Source: Dermatemys mawii
Lineage: Eukaryota > Chordata > Testudines > Dermatemydidae
DNA: 64,000 nt
Direction: 5' to 3'
Assembly: GCA_007922305.1 (NCBI GenBank)
Contig: ML677373.1
Coordinates: forward strand, 15,665,881-15,729,880
The translations under genes and the position numbers were made by a program. The notes below the pieces were generated by a model, which was not told the origin of the DNA, made no database searches, and saw nothing but the letters and a program-made list of their open reading frames with translations. Below are positions 11,690-23,904 of this stretch, piece after piece. The first letter of the stretch is position 1, and every line of letters starts with the position of its first letter.

Positions 11690-12430
11690 ATGAGGCCTGA
11701 AGGGGTTAATGAGAGATTGTGCCCACAGTCTCCCCTTGCTATGTCTGCAGAACATGACTCAGCTGAGGGCTGTCATGGAAAGAGGAGATGGCAGAGGGTC
11801 ACTAGCCTGCAGAGTCCTCTGAGCTCTGGAACTCCTTAGGGAAAAGAGGCCAGCTGAAAGAGAAGCTGGCAAAGACCCTGTAGCTGGCTTAAGTTAAAAT
11901 AGAACTTCAAGGAGGAGAGCTGGGGGACTCCCATAAGGAGAGAAACCAGGAGGCTGTTTGGAATACAGCTGAGCCGCTGGCAGAGAGGAAGCTCCTTAAT
12001 GGCTAGCAGGAGAGAAGGTATGAATCCACAGTTGTATTCACAGACCTCTGGAAGGTGCTGACAAATGGGGAAAGGCAGAAGTAGCCTTGGGAAGTGGTAT
12101 AGGATTGAAGAAAGAGTCCTTAACTGCCTAAACAGGCTTCTTTGGCTGGACTCTAGAGGAGAGGGTTGGCCTAGGTTCTTCCCCAGATCAAGAGGGGACA
12201 TACAAGCTTCAAGACTGGAAGAGGCCAGGAATGGGGTTGGGGACCTGGCACTGTGGGTTTTGTTGAGCTATTGATTTACCCTGGAAGGGACAGGACTCTA
12301 GGTGACTTGACTAGAGGTCTAAGCTACAAGAAGCAGACCACTGTGAAGCTGAGCACTTGTCCGCAGGGTGTGCTGCAGGAGGAGAGTCTGCTATGCTAAA
12401 CCCAACCATTGCGGGTGTGCTAGCTTGTGA
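11690..12430. mobile_element. Possible retroviral-type LTR remnant
   Basis: About 740 bases of purine-rich, GC-richer DNA with abrupt borders. Phrases such as 'gaaaagaggccagctgaaagagaagctgg', 'gggacaggactctagg' and 'gtccgcagggtgtgctgcaggagg' recall turtle LTRs. The minus-strand frame 11836-12201 and plus frame 12065-12274 fall inside it and carry no domain. I cannot see TG..CA ends or a duplication. A purine-rich spacer is the alternative. Confidence 0.35.
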
Positions 12431-12451
12431 GTCATACCTACTGGCCTGTTT

Positions 12452-12512
12452 ATATGTGAGATCAGATTAGATCTAATGATCCCTTATGGCCCTTAAAAAT
12501 CCATGGTCTGTT
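12452..12512 (+). mobile_element. CR1-type LINE, short 3' tail
   Basis: 'gatcagattagatctaatgatcccttatggcc' followed by 'ttaaaaatccatgg' matches the end of a second CR1 subfamily, whose tail reads 'atgatcc.ttctggccttaaa.tctatg'. Only about 60 bases survive. Confidence 0.6.
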
Positions 12513-13182
12513 GTTATCTGAGCATAGTTCTTTCCTATTCTAAGCATATGAAACTATAGTGCTCTTACTACTGTACAATTTCCTGCTATTGATAAATACT
12601 AACTCTTGACTGGTACCCACTGCAGTAGAGATGCACAGATAATAAATGGACAAGTGTTGAATGGGTTCAGAAAAATTTGGGTACTTGTAACATAGGATGG
12701 TTTGGAAGCCAGCAGGCTAAAATGAGGAATTCTATCTAGCGTTCTGTACTATGTAGTGATCACTATACAGGTAGATTAGCCATAGTCATGGGGTTGTTGG
12801 GGGTTTTTTGCTCTGCTTTGTTTGAGGTGGGTATTTTTTAAACCTGATTATTCCACAGCTGGCTATTTTGTTGTTGTGTGTTTGGTTGGTTTTTGAAGAA
12901 ATCACGGGTTTGCAGAGCAATGTCAGAAATGGTCTGTTGAGACTTGCACGATCCATTTTCCCTGGTTTCATTGATTTGATTAAGTGTTTGAGTATTGAAA
13001 TAAAGAAAAACTTAAAAAGCCATGTGGTTCTGGTAGATGAATGCTATTGTTGAATGCCCCAGGATAAGTGTTAATTTAATTACTAGTATGGCAATAGTCT
13101 AGGCAAGATACTTAGGTGGTATATATTCACATAGCTTCATTGAAATCTAAACTCTGATCCAATTTATATCTGCTGAGGTTCA
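12513..13182. other. Unannotated stretch
   Basis: Nothing supported. T/G-rich patches near 12790-12900 are low complexity. Confidence 0.5.
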
Positions 13183-13738
13183 TAACACTCCTATATAAAT
13201 CAATGGTACACCCACACCTTGAATGCTGCATGCAGTTGTGGTCTCCCCATCACAAAAAAGAGATTAGAATTAGAAAAGGTACTGAGAAGGCAACAAAAGT
13301 GATTGGGATGGGGAATGGCTTCCATCTGAGAAGAGATTTAAAAGTCAGGGACTGTTCAGTTAGAAGAGAGATGACTGGGGGTGGGATATGATAGAGGTCT
13401 ATAAAATCATGAATGTCATGCAGAAAGTGAATAGGGAACTGTTCTTTACCTCTTCACATAACACACAAGCCATGGATCACCCAATTAAATTATTAGGCAG
13501 CAGGTTTGAAACTATTAGCCAAGATGGTCAGGGACACAATCTCATGTTCTGGGTGTCCCTAAACCTCTGACTGCCAGAAGCTGGGACTGGATAACAAGGA
13601 ATTTATCATTTGCTAATTGCCCTGTTCTGTTCATTCCTTCTGAAGCAGCTGGCATTGGCCACTGGCCGACTGTCAGAACACAGGATACTGGGCTAGATGG
13701 ACCATTGGTCTGACCCAGTATGGCCATTCTTATGTTCC
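13183..13738 (+). mobile_element. CR1-type LINE, 3' end with ORF2 tail
   Basis: It begins in ORF2 with 'cactcctatataaatcaatggta', encoding a degraded VHPHLECCMQLWSPHHKK (CR1 proteins carry Y.RPHLEYC.Q.WSP here). It continues through 'gatatgatagaggtctataaaatcatga' (MIEVYKIMN) and 'ctaggcagcaggtttgaaac'-like sequence. It then jumps from the conserved GSRFE motif (near 13510) to the 3' UTR, so the segment encoding FFTQR..NLWNSL is deleted relative to the copy at 1-552. It ends 'gacccagtatggccattcttatgttc'. The deletion and stops show it is dead. Confidence 0.9.
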
Positions 13739-14284
13739 TGGGAGGATCTGGCCCTGACATTTTCAATGTGTTCATCTTTTCAGTGCCTAGTCATCAAATC
13801 AGCCTTTCTGTGAGGTATAGTACTATGCCTAGAAAATCTATTGAATTGTTGTCACTTTATTTTAATGCTATAGCGTCTGCAAAGACTTAATTTGAGTTTT
13901 TCTGACTTATACAATCTACTTATTCCTGTAAGCATGATGAGCCAGCACTATTCTTTTGTTCTAGCTTTTAAAAAAATGCACTGATGAATAGGTATTGAGA
14001 AGCAGTTGTTCACAAACTTTTGCTAGTGCTGCAGTCAATTGCATTACAATTAATTGGAAATTTTCCTTTTCTTCTGTTGGAATTGGACTGTAGATGCCCC
14101 AAATATATCTTGAATGAACACTGCCTGAAACCCCTTGGTGACAATGAGGGGATTAATAGCAGGAAATCCTAAACTACTATTGTGTGTATTCATAAATTAA
14201 CATGAAGGCAAGAGCCATCAGAAAGCATTGCCAATTAATAGGTTAGGGAAATTAAGGGCCTGATTTTTCCTACTGCATTCCACC
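13739..14284. other. Unannotated stretch
   Basis: Nothing recognised. Confidence 0.5.
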
Positions 14285-14440
14285 TTGTCCCTCTAGATAA
14301 GGTTTGAGAGGTATATCTTCTCTTGAGCCAACTTCTGCTGGTGAGAAACAAGCTTTTGAGCTACACAAAGCTGCTCTCTCACCAACAGAAGTTGGTCTAA
14401 TAAAAGATGGTATATCTCACAGACCTTGTCTCTCTCATAT
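14285..14440. mobile_element. Second foldback element family, inverted arms
   Basis: The left arm around 14300-14346 reads 'gaggtatatcttctcttgagccaacttctgctggtgaga'. The right arm around 14374-14430 is its imperfect reverse complement ('ctctcaccaacagaagttgg .. agatggtatatctcaca'). The core phrase 'ccaacttctgttggtgagagaga caagcttt' is shared with the longer copy at 42895. The short stretch 'caagcttttgagctacacaaagct' forms the loop region. No clear target duplication. Family name not asserted. Confidence 0.6.
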
Positions 14441-14551
14441 CCGGGGTCTGATGCAGCTACCACAACCTTGCACCTTATCTGGTAATTTATGCTTGTGCAA
14501 TATGGGTATAAATCAGTAATAGTATTTTTACATATTACTGTAGTATATGCA

Positions 14552-14690
14552 GGTCTCAGCCAAGATCAGGGCCCCAATATGCTGGGCTTGACCACTTTAC
14601 ACAGCAGGTCACTGGCAAAACTGGGAACAGAAGTCAGATTTCCTAACTCCAATTTTAGTGCCCTACATGCTAGACTAAGCAGCCTTTCTG
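14552..14690 (-). mobile_element. MIR SINE fragment, minus strand
   Basis: 'cacagcaggtcactggcaaaactgggaacagaagtcagatttcctaactcc' is a diverged reverse complement of the MIR body (tRNA-derived head plus CORE segment: 'tgccactgacctgctgtgtgacc'). It follows the usual 'atcagggcccc..tgctgggc' lead. Old and diverged. Confidence 0.6.
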
Positions 14691-15454
14691 TTTTGACATG
14701 TTCATGTTGTACCCTACTGCATTTAATACTTTTTAAAAAAATTCTACTACATAGGACTTTTTCATATGACTGTCACATTAAGAAATAAAATGTTATGTCA
14801 ATATGCATCGTTAGACTTTCTTCACTATATCAAAACACTCTTCAAAAGGCCCCACAAACATCAGTCTGAAAGTATTTTATCTTTTCAGAAAATCTTTTAC
14901 TAGTTAGTGCTGTAATTCAATGCAGAAACTTCAAAAGATGGTTGAAAACGACATAGAATTCGTTTTTTTAAAATCTGTCTTGAAGCCAAGCTCTTCTCCT
15001 ACAATATCCTTTTTAAATGAAAGCAATACTAATCCTTGTTCTGTTAGACTCAATGGTCAAAAACGTACAAATTGATATTCAGAAGGTTAATACTGCACTT
15101 CCCCTTTAATACAAAACAAAGTGTTTTGAAGTAAAAGATGAAGGCATGCTCCTCTTTGAATCAAAGGCTTTGGGGAATAATTTTCCATTATAACTAGCTT
15201 ATGTGACACAATGCAGCAAAATGAGGTATGAAAATATAAATTGGTTACACAATTTAATTTTTCCTGCAAGCCTTGCCTGCCACTAAGTCTTAAAAATACC
15301 ACGTATCTCATTCTCAGCAGATGTAAATCAGTATAGTTTCAATGGAGCTGTGTTGAGTGGCCTGCTGAAGATCTGACCTAAAGTTTCAAATATTTGACCT
15401 CATTGGATCCTTCCAATGTCATGTATTGGAACCAGTATTTCTGGTTGTGTCCTC

Positions 15455-15535
15455 GGGGTCTCATTCTGCAGTCTTCTCTCAGTCAAAACTCCCTTTGACT
15501 TTACTGAATTTGGTCCAAACTTAAACAAATCTTGC
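15455..15535. mobile_element. Small palindromic MITE-like fragment
   Basis: 'attctgcagtcttctctcagtcaaaactccctttgactttactgaatttgg' belongs to a short element rich in the phrase 'cccattgacttcaatggg', which recurs across this window (18113, 37142, 45655, 63115). Family name not asserted. Confidence 0.45.
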
Positions 15536-16054
15536 AATCCTGTGGGGTCTGTTCCTAGGCAAGCTGCGTGATCAGTCTAGAAACACACTCTTATGCACTG
15601 TTTATTGACTCCAATATTCTGTTTCTGTGAATTTGTAATTGGGAGGAAATATTCTCCATAGCTTGAGCATTTTAGGGTGAATCTCACCTTTTCTGATCAA
15701 GTGGCCTTATTCGACGAAGGGGACTGTGTGTATATGTAAGGTGAACACAAGTTGGGCCTCCTCTAGCAAATTGTGGGCCAGCTCAGTCTTGTGGGCCTTG
15801 CTCAATCAAAACTCTTCGGACTCTATAGATAGGAGTTTCAAAAGTGATCATCATTGGCCTAACTTTGCTCCCACTGAAGCAAACGGGAATTTTGCAATGG
15901 AATCAAGAATGCTCGTGAAAATCCTATAGTGCATGTCTACCCATAGTGCCTGTTTTGAGGGTCTTTTTCTTTCTATCTAGGATGCCCTAGATAGGTAATG
16001 AGGGTCCTAAGTACCTCACCATCTTAAACATATTCTTGCAACATCATTGTGAGG

Positions 16055-16262
16055 TAGGGAGAGGCAGTGTGGCCTAGTGAGACAGCACTACACTGGAACA
16101 CAGCACATCAGAGTTCTATTCCCTGCTCTGCCATTGGCCTGCTGGCTGAGCTTTGCAAGTCACTTCATTTTTCTGCCTCAGTTTCTCTGTGTGTAAAATT
16201 GTGATCATTGCCTCCTTTGTAAAGGGCTCTGAGATCAGCTAATGAGAAGCACTGGATAATAT
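16055..16262 (+). mobile_element. MIR SINE, nearly full length
   Basis: A clear MIR: 'gcagtgtggcctagtgagacagcac' head, 'gagttctattccctgctctgccattgg' with the B-box-like core, 'gctttgcaagtcacttcatttttctgcctcagtttctctgtgtgtaaaattgtgatcattgcctcc' CORE domain, and 'gtaaagggctctgagatca' tail. Recognisable over its full length but with many substitutions, in keeping with an amniote-wide old SINE. Confidence 0.88.
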
Positions 16263-16274
16263 CTTGCTCTTATT

Positions 16275-16410
16275 GTTATCTCCTTCTTATAGATGTGCTA
16301 CAGAGGGACTGACTTGCCCAGTATCATACAGGAGGTGTGTGGGAGAGCAGGGAATTGAGTCAAAGGCTAGAGCCCTAACTCCGGGACCATCGGTCTTCTC
16401 TGAAAAGTTG
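16275..16410 (-). mobile_element. MIR SINE, minus strand
   Basis: 'gatgtgctacagagggactgacttgcccagtatcatacaggaggtgtgtgggagagcagggaattgagtc' is the reverse complement of the MIR middle and head. It lies tail to tail with the plus-strand MIR just upstream. Confidence 0.7.
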
Positions 16411-18112
16411 GTGGGACTTGAACTTGTGATCATTTACATACAAAGCAAGACATTTTCCTCTTCAGTCCTCAAATAGCAGCTTCACCTTGAGTAGAGGTGA
16501 GTGAAATTGTCTGGAAATGTTGTGATGCCTATGAACACAGACATAATCAGAAACTGTAATTGTTTGGTGTTTTGATTCTCTAATCACTCTAATTTAGATC
16601 TTCCCCAAAATTGTCGTGTACAGTATCAGTTAATATTATTGGGTTAATGCTACCAATGTTTAAATATAGCATTTGTGGATGAGTCCCCAATATCTGCCAT
16701 TAGTGTAAGTACAGTTTGAGTGAGTAGAGTAGTCTAGTGTAATACTCATTATGTACAGTAATAACTTCTCATCAAGTATAATGGTGTGTATTAGGAATAA
16801 TGATACTTTACATGTTTATAGTGCCTTTTTATAAAGTCCTTTTTTTTCCTGTAGTTAAACCTTCAGTGGCAGATCAAGAAAATCTGCTCAGATAATTATC
16901 TCTATGCTATTTAAATTCAGTATGAAATGAGTCACCATTATTGGATCCTCTGGCTTCTGGGAGCAAAAATGACAAAAGCAGAATAGGCCAGGATTTGACC
17001 AGCAGATACTACAGTGTGGAGTGGGATAACATATGTGCCAAATTCCATTATGTATCTCTTACCCTGTCCTGTCTCTAACTCATGAGTAATTTTGTACTAA
17101 TGAGTTATTATAGAGTAGCTTTTCTGCTTTTAACCTCACACTTGACCTTTATTCCAGAACAGTTTTCATCTGTGTACAAGCCCTATGTTTTATTCTGTGC
17201 TTCCCCGTATGCCTGCAAAAACCTTCCCATACGTGAACTTGGTCCTGCAGGCTCTCTCTGTGTGGCACCCCCATGCATGGATGGTGTGCAGAACTGGACC
17301 CAATATGTCAGGCTTCCTGCTCTTGCCTTTCAAAACAATTGTGCAAACTCACATACTCTGCCATGCATGCTCACTGGTAAGGTCACGCCATGCCATGTGC
17401 TTTCTCTCTAATCTGTTCCAAAGTATTGTAACAGCTTGTCCTAGAACTACAAGCCCTCTGGGGTAGGGACTTGGTTACTGGTTTGGCCCACCTCACCTAC
17501 CATAGAGTGTGTTGTACTTCACACACAAAATAATATGTTAAAAGAACTCTAGGTCTGAACAAATAACATCTCAAAAGTAAAGAAAAGGAAATGTAAGGTT
17601 GCCTGCATGGTCTTAACTCTGTCCCTCTTGCATATTGGATTACAATATTGTGGGACTAAGCTCAGTAGCAAGCGCTATCATCAGTAGTATGTCAAGCTGG
17701 TTAAAAATGAGAAAACAATGTCCTAAAATTCAGTTTTCTGTTTCATAGGGGTTGAAATGTACCTTTTTTCTACTTTTATTTAAATAATTCTCAAAACTCT
17801 TCGTTTAATGATAACACAAGTTTAAAAAAGAAAACAGTGTTTGGTAAATACAAAAAAAAAAAAGTAACAATTGTGGGGAAAAAGTTCAGTGACAAATGTG
17901 TTGGAAAATTTTGACCAGATCTAGTAATAAGGATTCAGGAGATTGGGCCTATAGACTTCACTCCCCATCAATTTCCTCGTGAGTAATTATTACATATGTG
18001 AATAAGGGTTGCAGATTCACATTTAATTGAATATATGGGTACTTATAACATTTCATATTTTATCTTAACACTTGGCACACAACTTTAACACAACACAACA
18101 AGCAAGTGCAGT
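16411..18112. other. Unannotated stretch
   Basis: No gene supported. The frames at 17082-17466 overlap each other in two phases and lack motifs. A run of 12 A near 17850 is low complexity. Confidence 0.5.
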
Positions 18113-18238
18113 GGGGCCCAATCTTGTAGCCCTTTGCATTTGTCAGCATCTTACTGGTGGCATCCGTCTTGCTGAAATGACAATAGCAGGGATGGGAGTC
18201 TTTTCCATTGATTTTTATGAGAGTCAGATTAGGCCCAC
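18113..18238. mobile_element. Small palindromic MITE-like element
   Basis: It opens 'ggggcccaatcttgtagcc' and closes 'gagtcagattaggccca', inverted relatives of each other. The interior has 'gggatgggagtcttttccattgatttt', the 'ccattgactt' phrase of the family. Opposed frames on both strands (18060-18248, 18072-18281) are explained by the palindrome. Confidence 0.5.
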
Positions 18239-20017
18239 AAAGAAGCAAAGTCTCTTAGTGAAGTCCATAACAGATTCTTAGAGCAATGGGAATATTCCAT
18301 TAGTTTATTAGTAATTAACAGCATGATTTTATTTAAATCTTCAGTGCTAGAAATGGCTTCTTTTCTCTTTAATATTTTGGAATGGAACTGTCACAGGCAT
18401 ATATCATTAATACATGTATATTTTTATATTTTTTCTTAGTATAAGTGAATGCTACAACGCAACTACAATGCATGACATTTCATGATGTTAACATATGATA
18501 AGTTCCTCTTTCTTCTAGACATGCAGTTCTAACATAATCCACCATCCTAAACCCACATGTACAAGAGAGAGCATCCCTTTATATTATAGGCTTCAGCGAT
18601 GGATACAAAAATACAGCTTTTTATCTGCAAAGTCTCAAAGAAAATTGAAATCCAGGGGTCAGTGGCTTGTACCAATCTTCAGGAATTATTATGAAACAAA
18701 GTTGTTATAGAATTTTGTGTCACTATAGTAACATGCTTTCACTGAACATTCAAGAGCAGTATCACAAAATACAAATTCTCATTTCCATGATGAGAAAATG
18801 CTTCTGGCTCATCAAATTCCAGGAGGGCAAATTTTTCTGAGTTCAGGGGTGAGTCTTACAGGGAACACTTCAAAGATATGAATGACAGATGGAAGGTGAA
18901 GTGCCAGTGGTTTTCCATGGGAGAGGCACCTAACTCCTCTTTATACTTTTTGAAAATGTTTCTCCACCCATCCAATGACTGTTTCTTCTAGAGGATGCTG
19001 GTGACCACCTGAGAAGCACTGAGCAGCCTCAACTTTGTAAACTATTGGCAGGGAAAATTTTATTGTGGTGGATCTAAACACTTTATGGTCCACAAACAGA
19101 ATTTGATTTTTACTGAGATCCTAGTGATCTTCACAAAAGTCAAGTGGTTTTGGGATCATCTGCCCCTCGCTACACCCACCCACCCAGAGTTATGATTGCT
19201 TTAGAATTTTCATTTATATGAATAGTTTGCCTTGTGCAAATATACAACACAGTTAAATTATGGAAGAACAGCCAATACTTTAAAAATGTTGACCAAAATA
19301 AGTCTGATTGAAAATTAATGTTTTATTTTGGAGTCTTTGTCTATTTGATTGCAGGTGAAAGCCAAACAACCTTGGCATGAGCCTAGCTGTTCCGAGTAGC
19401 GTAGGGTACTGCTTCATTCTCAGAAAAGCAAAGTACTGATGACACTAACCCTATTAGCTTCTGCATTCCATGGACTTATTTATAAAGAGGATCAATGCTG
19501 GCCATTTGCCCTTTTCTATATGTTTTGGAGCACTGTTCTTTCTCTCACATTAAAAACTTCCTCCTGGTTTTGTCCCTTTTTTCCCCTGTCCTCCAGAAAA
19601 ATAAAGTGTGTATCTTTTAAAACATCATCTTGTTTTAAATATTTTTTAAAACATTCCCTGTCAAGCAGCAGGGGCAATTCTGGCTAGCTAATTAATTTTT
19701 TGAATGTACTTCTCAAAACTTCGCTACTTTGCTCCATCTTCATGGCGCCCCTCCTCCTTCCTGAAGGTCATCTTGTTAGCAGTGTGAGTATCCTGGGTTG
19801 TAAAGACTGGATTTTATCACCTTGGGCAAAATGTATCCTTTGACCTTCAGCTTCTTCTTCCCCACAATGATCCTCTGTTCTCAGTGTTACAGATTAAAAG
19901 ATCTGTTGTTTATTAGCAACATATGTTGTCTCTTGCTTTCTGATGAAAACTCATGAAACTGACGTTAACAAAAGTCCATAGCCCTGGCTCTCTATTGTCT
20001 TGTCCCTCATGCAGTCA
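18239..20017. other. Unannotated stretch
   Basis: AT-rich, no supported gene or repeat. Confidence 0.5.
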
Positions 20018-20138
20018 CGATGTAGGTGTAAAATTCTGCCATTCTGATTCAACAGCATTTTACACCCATTTTGCACTCATTCTGCACTGGTCCAAAAGAT
20101 TACACAAGGTGCATGGTAAAAGAGAACCAGATCCAATA
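20018..20138. mobile_element. Small palindromic MITE-like element
   Basis: 'aggtgtaaaattctgcc' and 'attacacaaggtgcatggtaaaagagaaccagatcc' are typical of a short, widespread reptile element whose ends read 'gagaatcaggccc'. The same phrases occur at 21977, 35889, 36795 and 62217. Confidence 0.5.
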
Positions 20139-21976
20139 GTTTAAATTCTATTTTCCCATGAAACCAGAAAACAATCCTATTTCTCTGGCCTTTTGGGACC
20201 CCATCCTCAGTTTGTACCTTGTATTTCTCCCTCAGATCCTCCTCAGGACTGATACATGGAGGACAGCTGAATGTACGTAGCTAATTGGCCCTGTATCTTA
20301 AGTGGTCGAGGTTTGTGCTGAAGGTTCTGCTTCCAAACCCAAAGCAGGGGTTGACACTTTCATACTACTTGGTCGTTGGAGAATGATTGACCTGGCTGTG
20401 AGCAGTGTGATAGGATGGCAGTGGTCATTCCAAATTAAATGGTCCAAATTGCAATTAAAAATAGGTGATCAACTGGCAATCAATAGTCTGATATTATCTT
20501 CAGTGAGTAAAGAGTACTCGTGAGGAAGGATTGGCTACACTGAGCTGTAGGCTTTTTATTTCTGTATGTTGTCTGGTGTCAAACATTATAATTGTGTCAG
20601 AGGATGTTTTATTGTTCATTTTGAATCTAGGCTGTCAGGATTGTATTACCTACAAATATTTAGTACAAACTTACAAAGAAAAAGATCACCCCCCTTCTTC
20701 CCTTATTTGAAAAATTGTATAGAATTCAACAGGGATTAAGCTAATGGGATTTTGTAGAATGGACTCTAAAATCTATAAGGTTTAACAGAGAATAAGATTG
20801 CTGCTGCAGAGTTGTATAGAATGGGTAAAATAAACCTGTAGAGAGGTTGTCATTTTTAGAGGACTTTTCTCCTAGGATTGAAATACAATATTGTCAGAAA
20901 ATTAAAAAAAGAAGCAAATTAAATAATATAAGTAATTATTTAAAGTAATTCCTAGGACCAAAACACAATAGGAACCTGAAGCTACCATATTCGTTGTAGT
21001 TAAAAGTAATTTCTGAAGTGATGGTTTATTCACAAAAGACTGATATGCTTTTAATGCCTCCCTGTAAAACATATTTTACCAAGACATCTTATAAATATTA
21101 GAACAAAAGCCTTTTCAGAACAAACAGATTTGAAACCACAGAAATATATAACAATTCATTTCATATATCAGTCATTCAATCAATTATTAATGTCCCCATG
21201 ACCAGGAGGTGCATTGCAATCATACTGCACTAGGAACAAAAGTCAAAATATTCCCAATCTGGGAAAATATATCTGCAGTATGTATATTTTAAATTGTTTT
21301 AAGGCATCAGAACTCAACATGGCTATATCTCATATAGGGTCACATCCCCTAAAACACTGTGGTAAACTTTTCCTGCATGGTTATTGAATGCTCTCAGCTC
21401 CTTCATACCTTGCTGTCTTTATTTTGTATGGAGTATCTAGAAAGTCCTTGGCACCAAAAAGCATCAGGCCAATAATGTTTCTCTTGAGAAGCGGAAATGT
21501 GCCAAAAAATGAAAATCCAAAATATGCACAACATTATTTTTAATATTTTTATACAGGGCACGGGGCAAAGGAAATGGCTGTGTTACAATTTAATAATGCA
21601 TAACATTTCATATATTTGTAGGATTAAATTGGCATCCACACAGAATTTTTACAGCTCCAAGCCCCGCATCTACAGAACCTATGATTCCTCTGAATTGCAG
21701 TCTGTATAAAGGCCAGGCTCATAGCAATGGCTCTTACAAAGGACAGCAATGATTATAGGTTGGTTTAAAGGACTTTTTCCACTAGTTGCACTCTGATATT
21801 GGTTGGCTAAATTATACTGACACTGCTGAGTGGGAGATCCTTCCAGATTGATTAAATCTGTGGTTTTCCTATCTGTCTGTGCCCTGTTGGATTGTAGCGC
21901 AAGCTATTTAACACATGTGGGTGATTCTTCATTGCCTTGTGCACTTGCAAAAAGAGTGTAAAGTGCATGGAAAATA
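20139..21976. other. Unannotated AT-rich stretch
   Basis: Nothing supported. The frame 20302-20523 has no motif or splice context. Confidence 0.5.
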
Positions 21977-22074
21977 TTCTGATTTTGGCAGCTCTTTATA
22001 TGTACTTTGCATTCCTCTTGTAGTGGTGTAAACGACTACACAACGTGCAAGGCAACCACTAATCAGGCCCATTA
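21977..22074. mobile_element. Small palindromic MITE-like element
   Basis: 'gtggtgtaaacgactacacaacgtgcaaggcaaccactaatcaggcccatt' matches the same short family as 20018 and 36795, including the shared 'actacaca..gtgcaaggca' core. Confidence 0.55.
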
Positions 22075-23904
22075 CCTGTAACAACCATATGCACCTGATA
22101 CCCATTTCTACAAACATTTGTGGAGAAAATGTTTGCACAGAGCTTGGAAAAGCATGTACACATTTCCTGTCTAAAGAAGGAAAGTTGGATCTCATTAATT
22201 ACTCTAACGATAAAGTCAACTGGAGAAGGGTGTCTTGTTAGCTATCTTCTAGGATTCTACTTAATGGCTCATTAGTTGTAAGCAAACAGTCTGCTATCAG
22301 TTATAGTGCCATGTAAAACACTGAGTGAGATGGAATGGCATAAGCAGGAACAAATTAAAGTGGTGTTCGTTTTCACTTTTTTTTGTACTTATCATTGTAA
22401 AAATTATGGTTCCTCTTTAAGAGAGAACTATATTTGCATTGGCCCACTGACAGGCATGGAGTATCCAAGCACTTTCTTTGCAAGCCCTCATGGGATAATG
22501 ATTGGCTAAATGTGCTGGGAAATGGATGGGCTCTCCACAGCCATCTCTTATTGGCTGACAGTGTTTGTTCCCCAGATTTGCTCTGCACCCCTCCAAGCAC
22601 TATATAATCGTGATGCAGGGAGATGGGATTTTAGTAGTTCTATGCAGCAGACTCATTCTAAAGTCCTCCCGGAAGAAGGAGGCGGTAGGAAGTAGAGGGG
22701 CTGGCCACCTGAGGAGGAGGTCCTTTTCCTTTCCAGGAACTCAGGCGAGGATACTTGGCTTGTAGGGATTGCTGATGAGGAATGTTTGGGGTGCCCTGGT
22801 GTCACCTTGTCAATTAAGTGGGTGTAGCACTAATTGCTTGATGAAGTGCCTGGACGTTTAACCTCCTTTAACAACTGGCTTGGTCCAAGGTGTTTGTCTG
22901 AATGTTACTCAGTGCATCCAGTCAGCCTCTTCCGTCCTGTTTGGTATGCCTGGTGCCTATGGGGCAGATGTCTTACACATAGCTGGTTGTTGGAATGGCA
23001 ACCGTGTTTGTTGTAGGTTCCCTGAAGTTGATTAAATGTTAATTTCACTGCTTTCCACAAGCCATGCTCATGACGGATAGCTGGTGGGGCCAAGGGAATG
23101 TAGATAAAAGCACTGCTGGGAATTAGGCCTCAATACTGTGACAGCTGAACAAGGGATCCCCTTGTGTGGTGCCCAGTACTTTCCACAAGTGTAGAAAGGA
23201 TGGTGGAGGTGCGGGGACAGGGAAGCAGAGGCATGGGACAGTTTCCCTTTAACAAGGCTCTGTGCCTTGGTAAATGGCTTTCATCCATCAGTTAATGGAA
23301 TGGTGACCTGCAGGTACAGAGTAGTTAACTCTGTTGTTAATCCAGTTAACAACCTGAATTGCTCATTCTGTGTTCTAATTAAGTTGATATACATCAGGCA
23401 ACTTGATTTATTGTTCTGTTCTTTGATTTCAGAACAACAGGGGGTGGGGAGTTCAAGGAAGTACTCCAGTATTCAACAGCAATCATCCTAGAGGAGTACT
23501 ATGGTAGGGTTCCCATGGAGCACTGGAAATCTCTTCTTACCTGGGTAGTTTATTCTCTAAACTGAAAGGCTGCTAATGGGAATGATACCATAACAAAGAT
23601 AATGGTTTATATGCTAGTCTATTTTCATGCAGTGCCTCTATGGTAAATGAGGCCTATTGTGTTAACACTGAACAAGTACTACAATTTTCCAGGTGGGCAA
23701 TTTTGATTAGCCTTATTACCATCTGCCTCTTTCTGCAGATATTTTACAGCTAAACAACATATTGTTAAATGGTAATAAAATATTGGTGTCTGACTTAGCA
23801 TGCTATTTGAAATAGGATTATTTGTCTTTATAAATTGTCTATATAGTATGCATACAGTAATAAGAGGTTTTGGTTTTGTTCAGCAATCCAGGGTATATAC
23901 TGGT
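22075..23904. other. Unannotated stretch
   Basis: Several short overlapping frames at 22306-23093 on both strands, none with a motif. 'tattggctgacag' and 'gcactatataatcgtg' (22550-22612) resemble CCAAT and TATA boxes by chance; I see no gene downstream. Confidence 0.4.

Noticed and set aside
22550..22615. CCAAT and TATA-like motifs as a host promoter
   Set aside because: Matches are short and expected by chance, and nothing downstream looks like a first exon.
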